Source: Chionoecetes opilio (lineage: Eukaryota; Arthropoda; Malacostraca; Decapoda; Majidae). Taken from it: a DNA stretch of 64,000 nucleotides. The stretch lies in the NCBI GenBank assembly GCA_016584305.1, contig JACEEZ010020889.1:103598-167597 (forward strand). The letters are read 5' to 3'. This document shows positions 11,817 through 22,090 of the stretch, piece after piece. The stretch's first letter is position 1. Every line of letters begins with the position of its first letter. The notes beneath the pieces were generated by a model. That model was not told the origin of the DNA, made no database searches, and worked only from the letters and a program-made list of their open reading frames with translations. Made by a program: the position numbers and the translations under genes.

Positions 11817-12331
11817 TAGTTCAAGAGACTTAGTTGAAACATTTCATAGGCTTGGATTATCAGTCACATATGGTCGTGTGCTTAGCATGTCTGCCGATCT
11901 AGTTAACTGTCATTAACCGTTTTGAGAGGATTGGAACCGATTGCCCACCCACCTACACTCAACACTGGTATGTTCACGACGTCAGCAGTCGGCAACATTG
12001 ACCACACGACCCATCAGCAACTACTGCACATGGATCCTACCATGGGACTGTCATCTCATTGTTTCAACACCCTGACGTAGCAATTGCGGGATTAAGCAAA
12101 CGTGCATATCTGTCACTGAGTCTGGTAAGAAGGCCCAATAGGCTGCCGGAGAACTGCACACTTGTACCGGCAGTTACAGCAGCAAACAAACACCTTCCTG
12201 TTTAACCTAGTTCAATCGAACTGTAGTCGGCTGCTGGATAAAGTGGCAAGAATGTACAAATGGAGTGATCACGTCAGCAGTTTTATTGACGACACAAACA
12301 CCATCAAGTCAGATAAGGATGTGCAAGTGGG

Positions 12332-12690
12332 AGGCGGTAGCGGAGTGGTTAGCGTCTCCGACTGGCGTTCTCGGTGACCAGAGTTCGATCCCCGAAGAAA
12401 CCCAAAACCTTTCTGCACCGTCGAGTGGCCTAAGAACACCCACATGCCCTGCCCATCAACTCTACCTTCGATTGCGAGTGCATCGGAGGATACAGGGGGG
12501 GCGGCATGAGCCCTAATCACAGGCGTCACTATAAGAATCCTGCCTGCGCCACCACGGGCGAGGACCAACCATCAGAGCCCTCAAGTGAACCTCCAGAGCC
12601 TACCATCCGAGCCCTGGGTCACCACTGCCTACAGGCGCTATAGGCACATATGTAAAAAAAAAAAAAAAAAAAAAAAAAATATATATATCA
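12332..12690 (+). repeat. tRNA-derived SINE with poly(A)/TA tail
   Basis: The element starts GGAGGCGGTAGCGGAGTGG, with A box TAGCGGAGTGG and B box AGTTCGATCCC about 45 nt later, and ends in a run of about 25 A plus TATATA (12655-12690). The head resembles a tRNA-Ser type. It is a different SINE family from the one at 8558. It lies inside the decayed coding fragment 11817-13690. Confidence 0.75.
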
Positions 12691-12752
12691 TGGGCAGCAT
12701 ACAACGCAATACATTCATACACAGGCGAGTGTGACGATAACGGCCCCACAAC

Positions 12753-13047
12753 CAGTGCTCCCACTTTTAGGGATTGTTAATATATTGGAACTTTTGGAGT
12801 GATTTAGGGAATAATCTAGGAACCTGCTAAAGATAGATTTTTGTTTCACATCCTGTGATTATAGCGCTTTATTTATGTAAATAACAATAAAGGAACAATT
12901 TTCATTCAATATGTATCCATGCTAACCTTCATATGTGATAAATTATTGTTATTGTTTCATATACAAGTTTTAGGAATATTTTGATCGATCTAGGGAATTT
13001 TCGGGTTTTCTCTGGGGAATTTCCTTGAATGATTTGTGGGAGCCCTG
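12753..13047. mobile_element. hAT-type MITE, 295 bp, 8-bp duplication
   Basis: The ends are CAGTGCTCCCAC and its inverse GTGGGAGCCCTG. Exact 8-bp direct repeats CCCACAAC flank it (12745-12752 and 13048-13055). CA-starting short inverted ends with an 8-bp duplication are the hAT signature. It is non-coding inside. Removing it rejoins the open frame of the pseudogene around it. Confidence 0.85.
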
Positions 13048-14189
13048 CCCACAACAGTCAGAACGCTACTCTCACTATTCCCTGAGGAGTCCAAAAAGTC
13101 AGTGGCAATGATTCGGCACTCCATAGATGTAGTGACGAAAACTGTAGAAGTCCTGGATAAACTCGTATCATTGTATTCGATCAGCGGTTGTTCATAATAG
13201 CAAAGCAAATACAGTGGATGTGGCTAGAACGATACGGCTAAGGTTCATTCGTGGTCATGCTGGGTGGTCTACATAATATCAAGATGACATTGCTTAAAGT
13301 GTTCGGTGATCTTTTGGATAGAAGCGGCTGACGTGAGCACTCGTGCAAGCTAAGTTGGCTAGCATTGCCAAACCAGGAACTGCCGATTCCTTTCTGAAAG
13401 CAGCGCATATCAAAAGAACCGCCCGTCCCCATCAAGTGACCGCATGTGCATTGTACAAACTTCGTCAGGAAGCGTATACTGACTACATATGTCCACACCA
13501 AGGTCCTGCTGTTTCATTCGAAGAGTTGAGCAGTATCAAGGCAGCGAAAAACCCAGTTTAATTTCTGGAAGCTTATTCTGAGAATGCAGTTGGAAGTACT
13601 CACCTGAGATAGATCTGTACATAATGGCAACTTAGGGCTATATGCAAGAATGCTCGTCAAATCCCGGCAGGTGGAGATTCTCCACAGTCGTATTTCCACC
13701 GGTGGGATCTTCAAGAAATGCCCGACCGGTGGATATCTGACAGTCTTACCAACACAAGCGGTGGCTGCAAAAGCAGGCGTACCAACACAAGCGAGTCCAA
13801 GGCGGCATCAGTATTTTGACTGTTTTACACCTATCTAATTCCTTTTACTAGCGTAATTTATCATTTCTGCCATTAAGATAATAGCTTAGTTAGTGTTCGC
13901 CATTTGTCTGAGGCGTTGGTGTAGAAAAAATGGGCCCGAGTGATGCGTGCGAATACATTTGAACGGCCCGCCACCACTGCTCCACACAATGGCTGACCTC
14001 CCACCTCCACCTTCGCCCGGCTTCCTTACAAGTTAACACACCCATATAAGGCCTCCTGGACCTGATTTTACCTTAATTATGACACGTGTGCATTCACAAG
14101 GTATGCATGTTACTCTCGGTTGTGTTGAAAACTCACCTGTAATGGTCTGGGAAAAAATAGAATGGAATAAGTGCACAGCGGGATGGAGG

Positions 14190-14505
14190 TGGGATGTGCA
14201 AGCCACTGCATGGTGAACGTAGTCAGCTGACTCAAACCTCCACTCGTTGCGTTGTCCTTGCTTACCGCACCCCGATGCAACGGGTCGACAAAATTTCTTG
14301 CATATGGGCCTTAGTTTTGTATGTGGATGCACTGACACAATATAAACAAATAAAGTGTGGATGTCCTACAGGTTGCCGAGGACGGTTTAGATGTATCAAA
14401 GATAATCTGCCCTGCACATTACTACGTTGCAAGTGCGGTCATGGTGCAAACGTGACTCATAATATACCTAAGGAAAACATTGTAAAATGTTCATGGTGAT
14501 GTTTG
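14190..14505 (+). pseudogene. Cys-rich ORF fragment, possibly transposon-derived
   Basis: The frame at 14194-14499 reads CVVLAYRTPMQRVDKISC, then ends with a cysteine-rich tail (CGCPTGCRGRFRCIKD, then CTLLRCKCGHG) before a stop. The spaced Cys pairs resemble the C-terminal Cys-rich (CXC-like) tails seen on some repeat-associated invertebrate proteins. It may be the end of the same kind of protein as at 11817-13690, but continuity is not shown. Confidence 0.35.
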
Positions 14506-14692
14506 TTTGCATTAGTACTACTATTATCCATATATGAAGAAATTTTCATATTAAAATCACAAAGGGGTGTACGTATATAGTTCTGTTTTATACATTTAGC
14601 ACAGGAAAAACATTTACAAACGTAGTTTAAGGAAATCTTGTGTAAATAAAGTTTCCTTGTCCTGAAGCAAACAAACCATCATGACCGTAGAC

Positions 14693-15890
14693 CGGGGCCG
14701 ATTGTCACATTTTCCTACTTTTACGCATATCTACACTAGTTAAAGTAGTAACAAGCAGTAACTTTACCATATATATGAAAAACATCTTGGACAATTGCAT
14801 GTATTTTATCTTTTTCATATTCTATATGGTTGTGATATTAATCAAACATAAACAAAAGTACCTATGCCTGTGCCAACCTGCCCCATGGGGATGGTTGTCA
14901 CAGTCTGTGGGGTTGATTGTCACATGTTAGAAAAAGGAAGAATGTTTGATTAACAGCAGATATATGTTGATTAAAAGTAGAATGATGAAAAGAAATTATA
15001 TATGATATTTTGTATTGCATTATCAACAATAAAACTAAGGATAAAGTTGTAATATTAGTGTCATCAAGCTCAGCAGCCTATTATATGGATTTGAAATATA
15101 TTTTAAAATTCACAATTACATTGTCGTAAATATAACTAAAGATTAAGTTGTAATGTTAGTGATGAAGTTGTAATGTTATCATACTTAGCAGCCTATTCCG
15201 TGGATCTGTCTATACAGTTATTGGGGTTGGTTGTCACGTGACAACTTGCCCCACATCTGTTGTGACAACCAGACCCAACATAGTTTGTTACTTTTACTGA
15301 TTTATATAGGTTAAAGTAATCGTCCAAACCCATTTTTTCTTTGCCTAATTATGTTGAATGTTCCTTCAAAACACCGAGTCCACAAAAAATATTTTATTTC
15401 CAGGCCTTATTTCCGTAAAAACACGACTTTTGTAAAAAGCGCGCGAAAAGACTCTTCATTCCAACAGCCGCGTGAATATTATTGATGACGTCACAGGAGG
15501 AGCTAAAATGTAAACAAGAGTCGTCTGCATTTATGTCACCCGTCGTATCGACCAGGAAATATAAATGATGAGCGATTGTAGTTCGGTGTCAGACAGTGAA
15601 TCTGTCGCTGTGACAGATGTAGAGTATGATGCTCAATCTGAGACTGAAGTAGATGATGCTGGTCGCGTATATGTGGAAAACCAACCGCCGAATGTGATAC
15701 ATGTTCGAGCCAGAATACAAAGCCCGCTATGGTGTGTGGCAGTAAAGAGAGAGGTGAGATATGGAGAGAGAGATATGGAGGTGGATGTAATGTCAGAGAC
15801 TAACTGAAGAGAGCAGTAGAGTTCTAACCGCTGCTGTCCTCTTTGGATAGAAAATATCAACAGTGTGACAACCAGCCCAGGGGGGAGATG
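14693..15890. repeat. Possible DNA element with GATTGTCACA-type ends and repeated internal motif
   Basis: The motif GGTTGTCAC or GATTGTCAC recurs at about 14699, 14891, 14920 and 15232 on the plus strand, and inverted (GTGACAACC-type) at about 15239, 15261 and 15864. The outer pair, GGGGCCGATTGTCACA near 14694 and TGTGACAACCAGCCC near 15864, could be terminal inverted repeats of a 1.2-kb element. I could not read a target duplication. An acidic 80-residue frame starts at 15565 (pattern SDCSSVSDSESVAV), of the sort found at transposase N-termini. Confidence 0.4.
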
Positions 15891-16187
15891 CTGAGAAGTG
15901 CCTTAGAGGTAAGGCGAAAAGAGCGCCTTACCCGTCTTCAAGCGCTTTTGTAACGGCCCGGCTAAGGCACCGGCCACCGGCTCAGGCCTATGTACATTCG
16001 ATATTTCAGGCGCTTTTGCCCTGCCTTACACTTCCAACGCCCAAGGCGTGGGCGTGGTCCAAGAATCCTACCAGCCAATCACGCTGCCTGTCTGCGCTGT
16101 TTAGGCAGCTTCGACCAATCACAAGGCTTGAACACTTCTCCACTGAAACAAGAATGTTTGTCCCTCCCTCCCTCACATCTGCACTAA

Positions 16188-17111
16188 AGCGTCGTTTACA
16201 CGGCGCTGCTTTTATTCGCTTTGGACCAGCTTCTTAATTCGTTTGCGAATTCGCTGGTGAAAGCGTCTAAAGACGCGCGTCTTTTATTCGCTAGCGACTA
16301 AAATCATGAATTCAGCGTCTGTTTGACGCTGCGATAAAGTTAAACATGTTTAACTTTACCGCTCGCGCCTAGCGTTTCAGTAGGGAATAGATGACTAGCT
16401 CAGACGACGACGGCAGTGTGTGAGGGTGTATTGTGCTTTGCTGCTGGGTGCATTGTCCAGTTTTCTTTTTATGATGGCACCAAAACTAACCCGACTGAAA
16501 TGAAATGAAATATTCACCCTCCTTGAGATTATGGAAAACTATCCCATCATATGGAACATTAAATTGAAAGACTATTCAAATAAGCCAATGCGTGATGGAC
16601 AAATAGCACAAATGCTCATCGATCTTGCAGACAGCAACCTGAAGATGGACGAAGAAGAGTTCAAAGGTAATAAATTATGTTTGTATCTTCATCCACAGCT
16701 CTTCAAATTTTTCGCACGTCAGCCTCAATACTCTCCGGTATGTAGTTGGGTCCTCCAATGCCAGCTCCTACAGGAGATTATCTGAGGTCCCCTGAGCCTG
16801 CCTCCTGCCTATCCACTTTCGTACCCATACACTTCTTTTTTCTTGGCTGTTTTCTCATAACAGAATCACGAATTCTAGCTTGGAGCACCCCTGCACAAAG
16901 GACAACAGCGGCTCGCAGCACATCCTCCTGCGATGCCATGACGCCTGGGACTGCTCCAAAACGCTAGCGAATTCATAATTTTTACCAGCATCGTGTAAAC
17001 GGCTTACCGCTTGCGTCTTTGTCAGCTTGAAATTCGCTCTGGGAGAGCGATAAGTTGGCGACAAAAGAAGCTAGCGTCTAGCGTCAAAAGCAGCGCCGTG
17101 TAAACCGGCCT
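16188..17111. mobile_element. PIF/Harbinger-type element with MADF exon, TAA duplication
   Basis: The ends are AGCGTCGTTTACACGGCGCTG and the inverse of AGGCCGGTTTACACGGCGCTG. The shared TTTACACGGCGCTGCTTTT is followed by related GCGTC/GCTAGCG-rich text in both arms. TAA flanks both sides (16185-16187 and 17112-17114). The element is 924 bp. PIF/Harbinger elements make a 3-bp TWA duplication and usually carry a second, DNA-binding gene of the Myb/MADF type; a remnant of exactly that type lies at 16510-16666. Confidence 0.8.
16510..16666 (+). pseudogene. MADF-domain exon fragment of a Harbinger element
   Basis: The reading frame has FTLLEIMENYPIIWN, then LKDYSNKP and GQIAQMLIDLAD. This is the start of a MADF domain: a leading Ile/Leu-Ile-x-x-x-x, a conserved Pro-x-x-Trp, and a D-Y-x-N-K/P motif. 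MADF is a Myb-like DNA-binding fold used by the accessory protein of PIF/Harbinger transposons. The frame ends at a good splice donor (TTCAAAG followed by GTAATA) and no second exon is recognisable. It is about half a domain, so it is a remnant. Confidence 0.65.
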
Positions 17112-17114
17112 TAA

Positions 17115-18830
17115 GGCAAGGATGCAACGCTCGCCCCGCGGCCCGCCGAAAAGCTGTTTGTCACAAGTTTGACGTTCATCGCAGGTTTTGACCACTTATA
17201 TATTTTTGCATTGGGACGTGCCACATAACAGGATAATCGTTAAGGTGTGCTGATTCCGAGACAGTGAGTGAAAATTTAATGCAAGCAAAATTACAGGAAT
17301 AAGAAGGAGTTGAATAAAAAAAGGTGAAAGAAAAAAAATGTTTATACACGATTTCATTTTGCTTTCATTATCTTATTATAGGTATAGTTTACTGCAATTT
17401 TTATACATTCATGATATGTACTAATGTCTCGTGAAGATGATGGTATGTATGTTCAGTTGTCCTAAATATCATCTGGTAGTATGATAATACCGTGTAATAG
17501 TACAGCATTTTAGTGCGGGAAAAGCACCCTCGGTGACATACACCCATGCAGTCACCCGCCGCCCGCAGCCCAACTCACAACACACAACATTTATATCGCC
17601 AGCATTTAACACCCTAGTGCTACATTTAGTCTTCCACGATCGATTCATACACACCTTGCAACACTATTATTACGTAAACACCAATTGTTACGTTGTAGGA
17701 ACTGAAACAAGGCTGTATTTGCCTTCTAAACAGAAGATGAATGTCTGTCAAAGGCCAACAGCAGCTCACTAAGGCATGGACAGACCATGCCTTAGTTTTC
17801 AGCGCCTTTAGCGGTGCCACTAAGGCGGCATTCTCGTCTGAGCATAGCGGTGGGAGGCGCCCTAGTGGATAGGGCGCCCTAGCTCACTCAGCATCTGGCC
17901 CCTGGTCTCCCCTAGACCTCTTTAAAAAGAGGGTACCGCCATTCATAGGCCCTATGTTAAACGCTACTGGGCGCCATCTTAATGTCAGGGCCTCTCCGTT
18001 CACTCTAGACCCGGGGAAGTTCTTAAGGCATGACCCCGCAGTATATCATGGTATACATGTATACAGGATATACTGTTATCTTTGGAAATGTTTGTCTATA
18101 AGATTATCACATAAAACACAGTAAAACAAATTACCCGTAAAGCGCGGCTATGCCCATTTGGTCACTCACTAAGAAAACGCGAGTATGCCCAATTGGGCGG
18201 CCGCCAAATTCAAAAAGGTGGGATAATTTTTCGGCCGGTGAAATCTGGCACCTCTACTTTACCTGAGAATGACCCAGGGGTCACACATAGGCTCAGTGAC
18301 CCAGTGACCAGCATGGGAGGTGAAGGTGCTGACAGGTCTCTCCCTATCGCGGGCAGAGAGATTAGAGAGGAGGACCCTTGCGGCCTGTTTTCTGTGAACG
18401 AGCTGTACCATGGATTCCATAAACCTCAACGCTCTTCATCTTGCAAGTAAAATCATAGAATAACCACAAGACTTTAGTAAAAAAATATTTCTTTTAGCGG
18501 TTGCACAAATATATGCCGAATACATTGATACACATTCAAGTTTGTTTAACGACTATAAGAATTATGGCAAAAGTCCCGCGTACACAGAGATATTGTCACA
18601 CAGGTATCCGCAGTTTACGGGTTAAATAAAGGTCATTATGAGACTATGAAGAAATATGCATGAACCTAAAATTCACTTAAACTCGTCGTCATGTAAAACT
18701 TTGTGGGACAACTTATAAGATGGAATATATCAATAGAAGCAGAATTTTATTAGCTTTTCATTGATATATTTCGTTTTCTGATAAATGCAGTAGTACCATG
18801 CATGTAGTAACCTTTTCACTTAGTTCTATT
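17115..18830. other. No gene recognised; short palindromes and MITE pieces
   Basis: At 17771-17793 there is a palindrome, AAGGCATGG-ACAGA-CCATGCCTT, and related AAGGC-rich text occurs at 15895-15960. At about 18060-18130 and 18620-18810 there are partial copies of the long-TIR element of 6536-8557; the shared core is TTTCATTGATATATTTCG. None of the ORFs here is convincing. Confidence 0.5.
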
Positions 18831-19660
18831 TTCATCAAAGCACACACATTTTCGATACAATTTAAGTCAGGACTGTTGCTTGGCCAGTCTTTAATATAAT
18901 TAACTGCACAGTCATCAAAACAGTTTCACTAATTTGCTAGTGTGAGCAAGAGCAACATCTTAAATGAATGTTTCCGCCTGGCACTTGTCAAAGCACTCCT
19001 CTAAGTTATCATGAAATATATCCAGGTACCTGACACTATCAACAGTTACACCTTTTTTAATAAAATGTATATTTTCAACACCGTAGTACGTGAAAGCCCC
19101 CCATACCATCACTGAATCAGGGTGTTTCAATGTTTTCACCGTAAGTTTTGGGTCATGACGATCAACATTTTCTCGGCCGTCGCACTCGACCATGGGCTAT
19201 TCCTGTCACTGTGAAGTTGCTTTTATCAGACCACTTTCTTCTTTCTGACTTTTTCAAGAGGTCAGGAGGCATGGTTCTTGGCAAAAGACAAGCGGTTAGT
19301 GTTGTGGCGGGGTGTGAGTAATGGTTTGTGGGCAGCAACACGTGATGGGAAGTCGAGATCTTTATGGATGTAACGAAACACGCTTCTTACACACACTGTA
19401 CCCAGTAACTGTGGGTTTATTGACTTTAATTATCTTGCTGTTTTGGTAGGAAATTTCACTAATTGTCTTCTGATAATATTCAAAGTCTTCTAAGTTTTTC
19501 TTGCCTCGTCCAGGAGGAAGTGCGTTGGACTTTCATCGTGTGGCGATTCTCGCGATTTTTAAAGCCACCGTTCAACCGTTCGTTGAGTTAACTCAGTTTC
19601 CCTCACGATCTGTTTTGCACTAAAATTGATCTTATACAAGGTGTGAATACGTAATCATTC
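18830..19660 (-). pseudogene. Tc1/mariner transposase, broken
   Basis: Read on the minus strand from about 19640, the order is: a helix-turn-helix-like piece (QIVRETELTQRTVERWL), linker fragments, RKWSDKSNFTV, where DKSN corresponds to the first Asp of the catalytic triad, the frame 19193-18960 with HPDSVMVWGAFTYYGVE and KCQAETFI, and finally IKDWPSNSPDLNCIENV at about 18890-18850. The last motif carries the third acidic residue of the Tc1 DDE core (NSPDLNPIEN in live copies). At least four frameshifts or stops make it dead. Terminal repeats were not identified. Confidence 0.8.
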
Positions 19661-19954
19661 CCCATAAGAAGCGCCTGGAGGAAATTAAACGAAATTTGTC
19701 AAGGAGCGTGACGTGACGCATGGACGACACCGCCAACTTCCCTGTCTGCCACTGTTGTAAACATCCTAAGCCTCTGAATAGCCTAATAAAAAAGGCAGCT
19801 ATTGTTTCTTGGGCACGTGGCAGAAGGGTAAGAAAGGGCAACCACAAGGAGACGAGTCCAGTTTATTCACAAGACATCGGCGCGTATGTGGAAACAAGTG
19901 TTGAGGCGACGGAGGTGACAAATGGAATGATGGAATAATTTAGAATATAAATAA

Positions 19955-20140
19955 AAGCGCGTTTTCGCGGCCGCTCTGGCCCGGTCTGGACTGGGCAAGT
20001 CCCGGGCGGCCACTGTTTTTGCGAGGCGTTCTGCACCGTTCCAGCCCGGTCTACTCCAGCCCAACCCAGCTAGCAGGACCGCCTTGGACCACACTGGGTG
20101 GGCTGCGCACTACAGTCAGCGGGGAAACTAAAAGGGGAGT
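19955..20140. repeat. Family X MITE fragment
   Basis: GCGCGTTTTCGCGGCCGCTC followed by GGCCCGGTCTGGACTGGGC and the block TTTTTGCGAGGCGTTCTGC matches one half of the complete family X copy at 42244-42738, in inverse orientation. The other half is absent. Confidence 0.65.
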
Positions 20141-22090
20141 TTTTGTGGACTGACACTGTTAAGGAAAATGGACGACTGCAAGCTTGAATTTTTTAAAGGT
20201 TATTTCCCAAAAAATTGCCTAGTACGTACCTGTCGGAAAGAAAACACCATTTTGAACCATTTTAATTCCCAAAAAGACAACTTGCATGAAATGGGGCAAA
20301 TTTATCCTTTGCAATCCCTTTGCAAAACACGGAAACCCTCAGTATAAGTGGATGCCGTATGGGGGAGGTACTTATATTTCGTACTACCGTGGGTTACGGG
20401 GAGTTTCGTACCCAGGTTTTATTAGGTTGTATATTGTTTTGTATATACCTGGTGTAGTTTCGTAACTCTAGGGTGTAGTCAAGTTTGCTCCAAATTCAAA
20501 AGCATAGCAGTCTTTGAGAGCTTTTTTTTATCAATTATAAAGCATATCATAATAATATGGTTTTGATTTTAGGCGTCGAAAAATACTAAAAAATATTACA
20601 AAAAAAACTTTACAATGGTAAGGGTAGGAAAAAAACAAGAATAAAGGTTTGTCATGTCGAAAAAAATTTTCAGTTCTGACTGATTGTACGAAATGACGGA
20701 AAATTTTATAGTTTCCCCCAATACGTTTTTGATGCGCCTTTAGTTTTTCTGGTGTTTTTTGATGTGTTTTGAAAAATCGCAAAACCATTTGTCGAAATTT
20801 TTTTTTTTTTTTTTTTTTAGGTAGAAAAAAGGTTAGTTGTTTTTTTGTTTTTTTTTTGTAGGAAAAGGTTGGTTGGGTTAGGTTCATTTTTTTTGTTTAA
20901 TTTTTGCAAAAAACAAAAAAAACTTGCGACAGAAACGGTTGCAAATTTTTCCAAACCATAAAAACCCCAAAAAACATAAGGCGAATCAGAAAACGTTGTT
21001 TGGGTGAAACTAAAAAATTGCCGAAACACTATGGTTTCGTATACGAAACAACTTGCGGGTGTATGAATCTACTGGTGTACAAAAAAATGGTGTACGAACT
21101 GAGCACCCCACCCAGTGCACACACAGTTGTTTACTTAATAGTTATTATACAGTGGAGTCCCCAGGCAAAGATAGGGTTAAAAAGGTTAGGAAAGTGAAAA
21201 AAGGTTAGGATATAATTATTGGATGGTTCTTGTATTTAAAAAATTTGGGAAGTGTAAGACTGGCCATTGTATAATAGCAGTAATTAATGTAATAACTAGG
21301 GAAAAAAAAAATTATAAGGGTTTTTAATTGTAGTATGTGATTTTTAATTTTATTTTGGGGGGTTGCAATTAATTATATTCGAAATCACCTAAAAACATAC
21401 CGAGATATCCGAAAACCCCTAAACACATCAAAATATACAGAAATACAGTTTTAAAAATACAGTCTTATGTCAAGAAATATCATATTAAGATATTGGGGTT
21501 TAATATTCAGCAGGAGTTGGGGGGGCTCCACGGCCCTTACAATTTAATTTTTTTCTGTTTTTTCGGCTCGGGAAAGGTGCATACATACTTATTCACTTCC
21601 CGGAAAACCAAAAAATAACATTTATATAAATTAAATAGTTTTTGGTTTTGGGTTTTAGGTTTGGTTAGGTTAGAATTTGGTTGTGAGACTTGGGTACTTT
21701 AGGTTTGGGTTTGGGTTTTGTAAGTTATTTGGTTAAATAAGCGAATCTGATGGGCGAAAATGCCCGGCTGCCGGGGCCCCTGGTTGGCGCTCCCAACCCC
21801 TCGCAATATTGACTTATATTGGTATAGAAATATACCCAAGGCTAAAGGGCCCTAAATATTTGGTATAAAATTTGTATTAAAATATATAAAAGGTTTAAAA
21901 AAAACGTATTTCGGTAATTTGTGTATTTTTTTAGTGTGATGTTTATATCGGATTAAGAATTAATCTTAATATCGAAAACACCAATTTAAATTTTTTTTTA
22001 AATAATATATCTCTCGGGGAAACCATATTTTTGTGAAATTTTGGTATTGAGGAAATACAATATAAAATTTTAAAGGTATTGCTGTATATT
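20140..22090. other. A/T-rich, homopolymer-rich stretch without a gene
   Basis: Runs of T and A up to about 20 bases dominate, for example around 20797-20818. The frames here are low-complexity Lys/Asn/Phe artefacts. A piece around 21505-21545 (CAGGAGTTGG plus GGGGCTCCAC) recurs at about 27278-27315, so an interspersed repeat is present on both sides of the minisatellite. Confidence 0.5.

Larger units (their letters stand above)
11817..13690 (+). pseudogene. Decayed ORF of an uncharacterised repeat-associated protein family
   Basis: In-order fragments in changing frames read as one protein: SRDLVETFHRLGLSVTYGR at about 11830, a stretch with HGTVISLFQHPDVAIAGLSK at about 12030-12100, then after two inserts TVRTLLSLFPEESKKSVAMI at about 13055, a stretch around LGGLHNIKMTLLKVFGDLLD at 13260-13320, and GTADSFLKAAHIKRT at 13376. 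From memory, proteins with this order of motifs recur in cnidarian, mollusc and crustacean assemblies without a known function, and they look transposon-associated. Stops and frameshifts are frequent. A SINE (12332-12680) and a hAT MITE (12753-13047) interrupt it. The function is not known to me. Confidence 0.55.

Noticed and set aside
15890..17830. Larger element with AAGGC-rich ends enclosing the MADF element
   Set aside because: The outer similarity is short and no matching duplication could be read.
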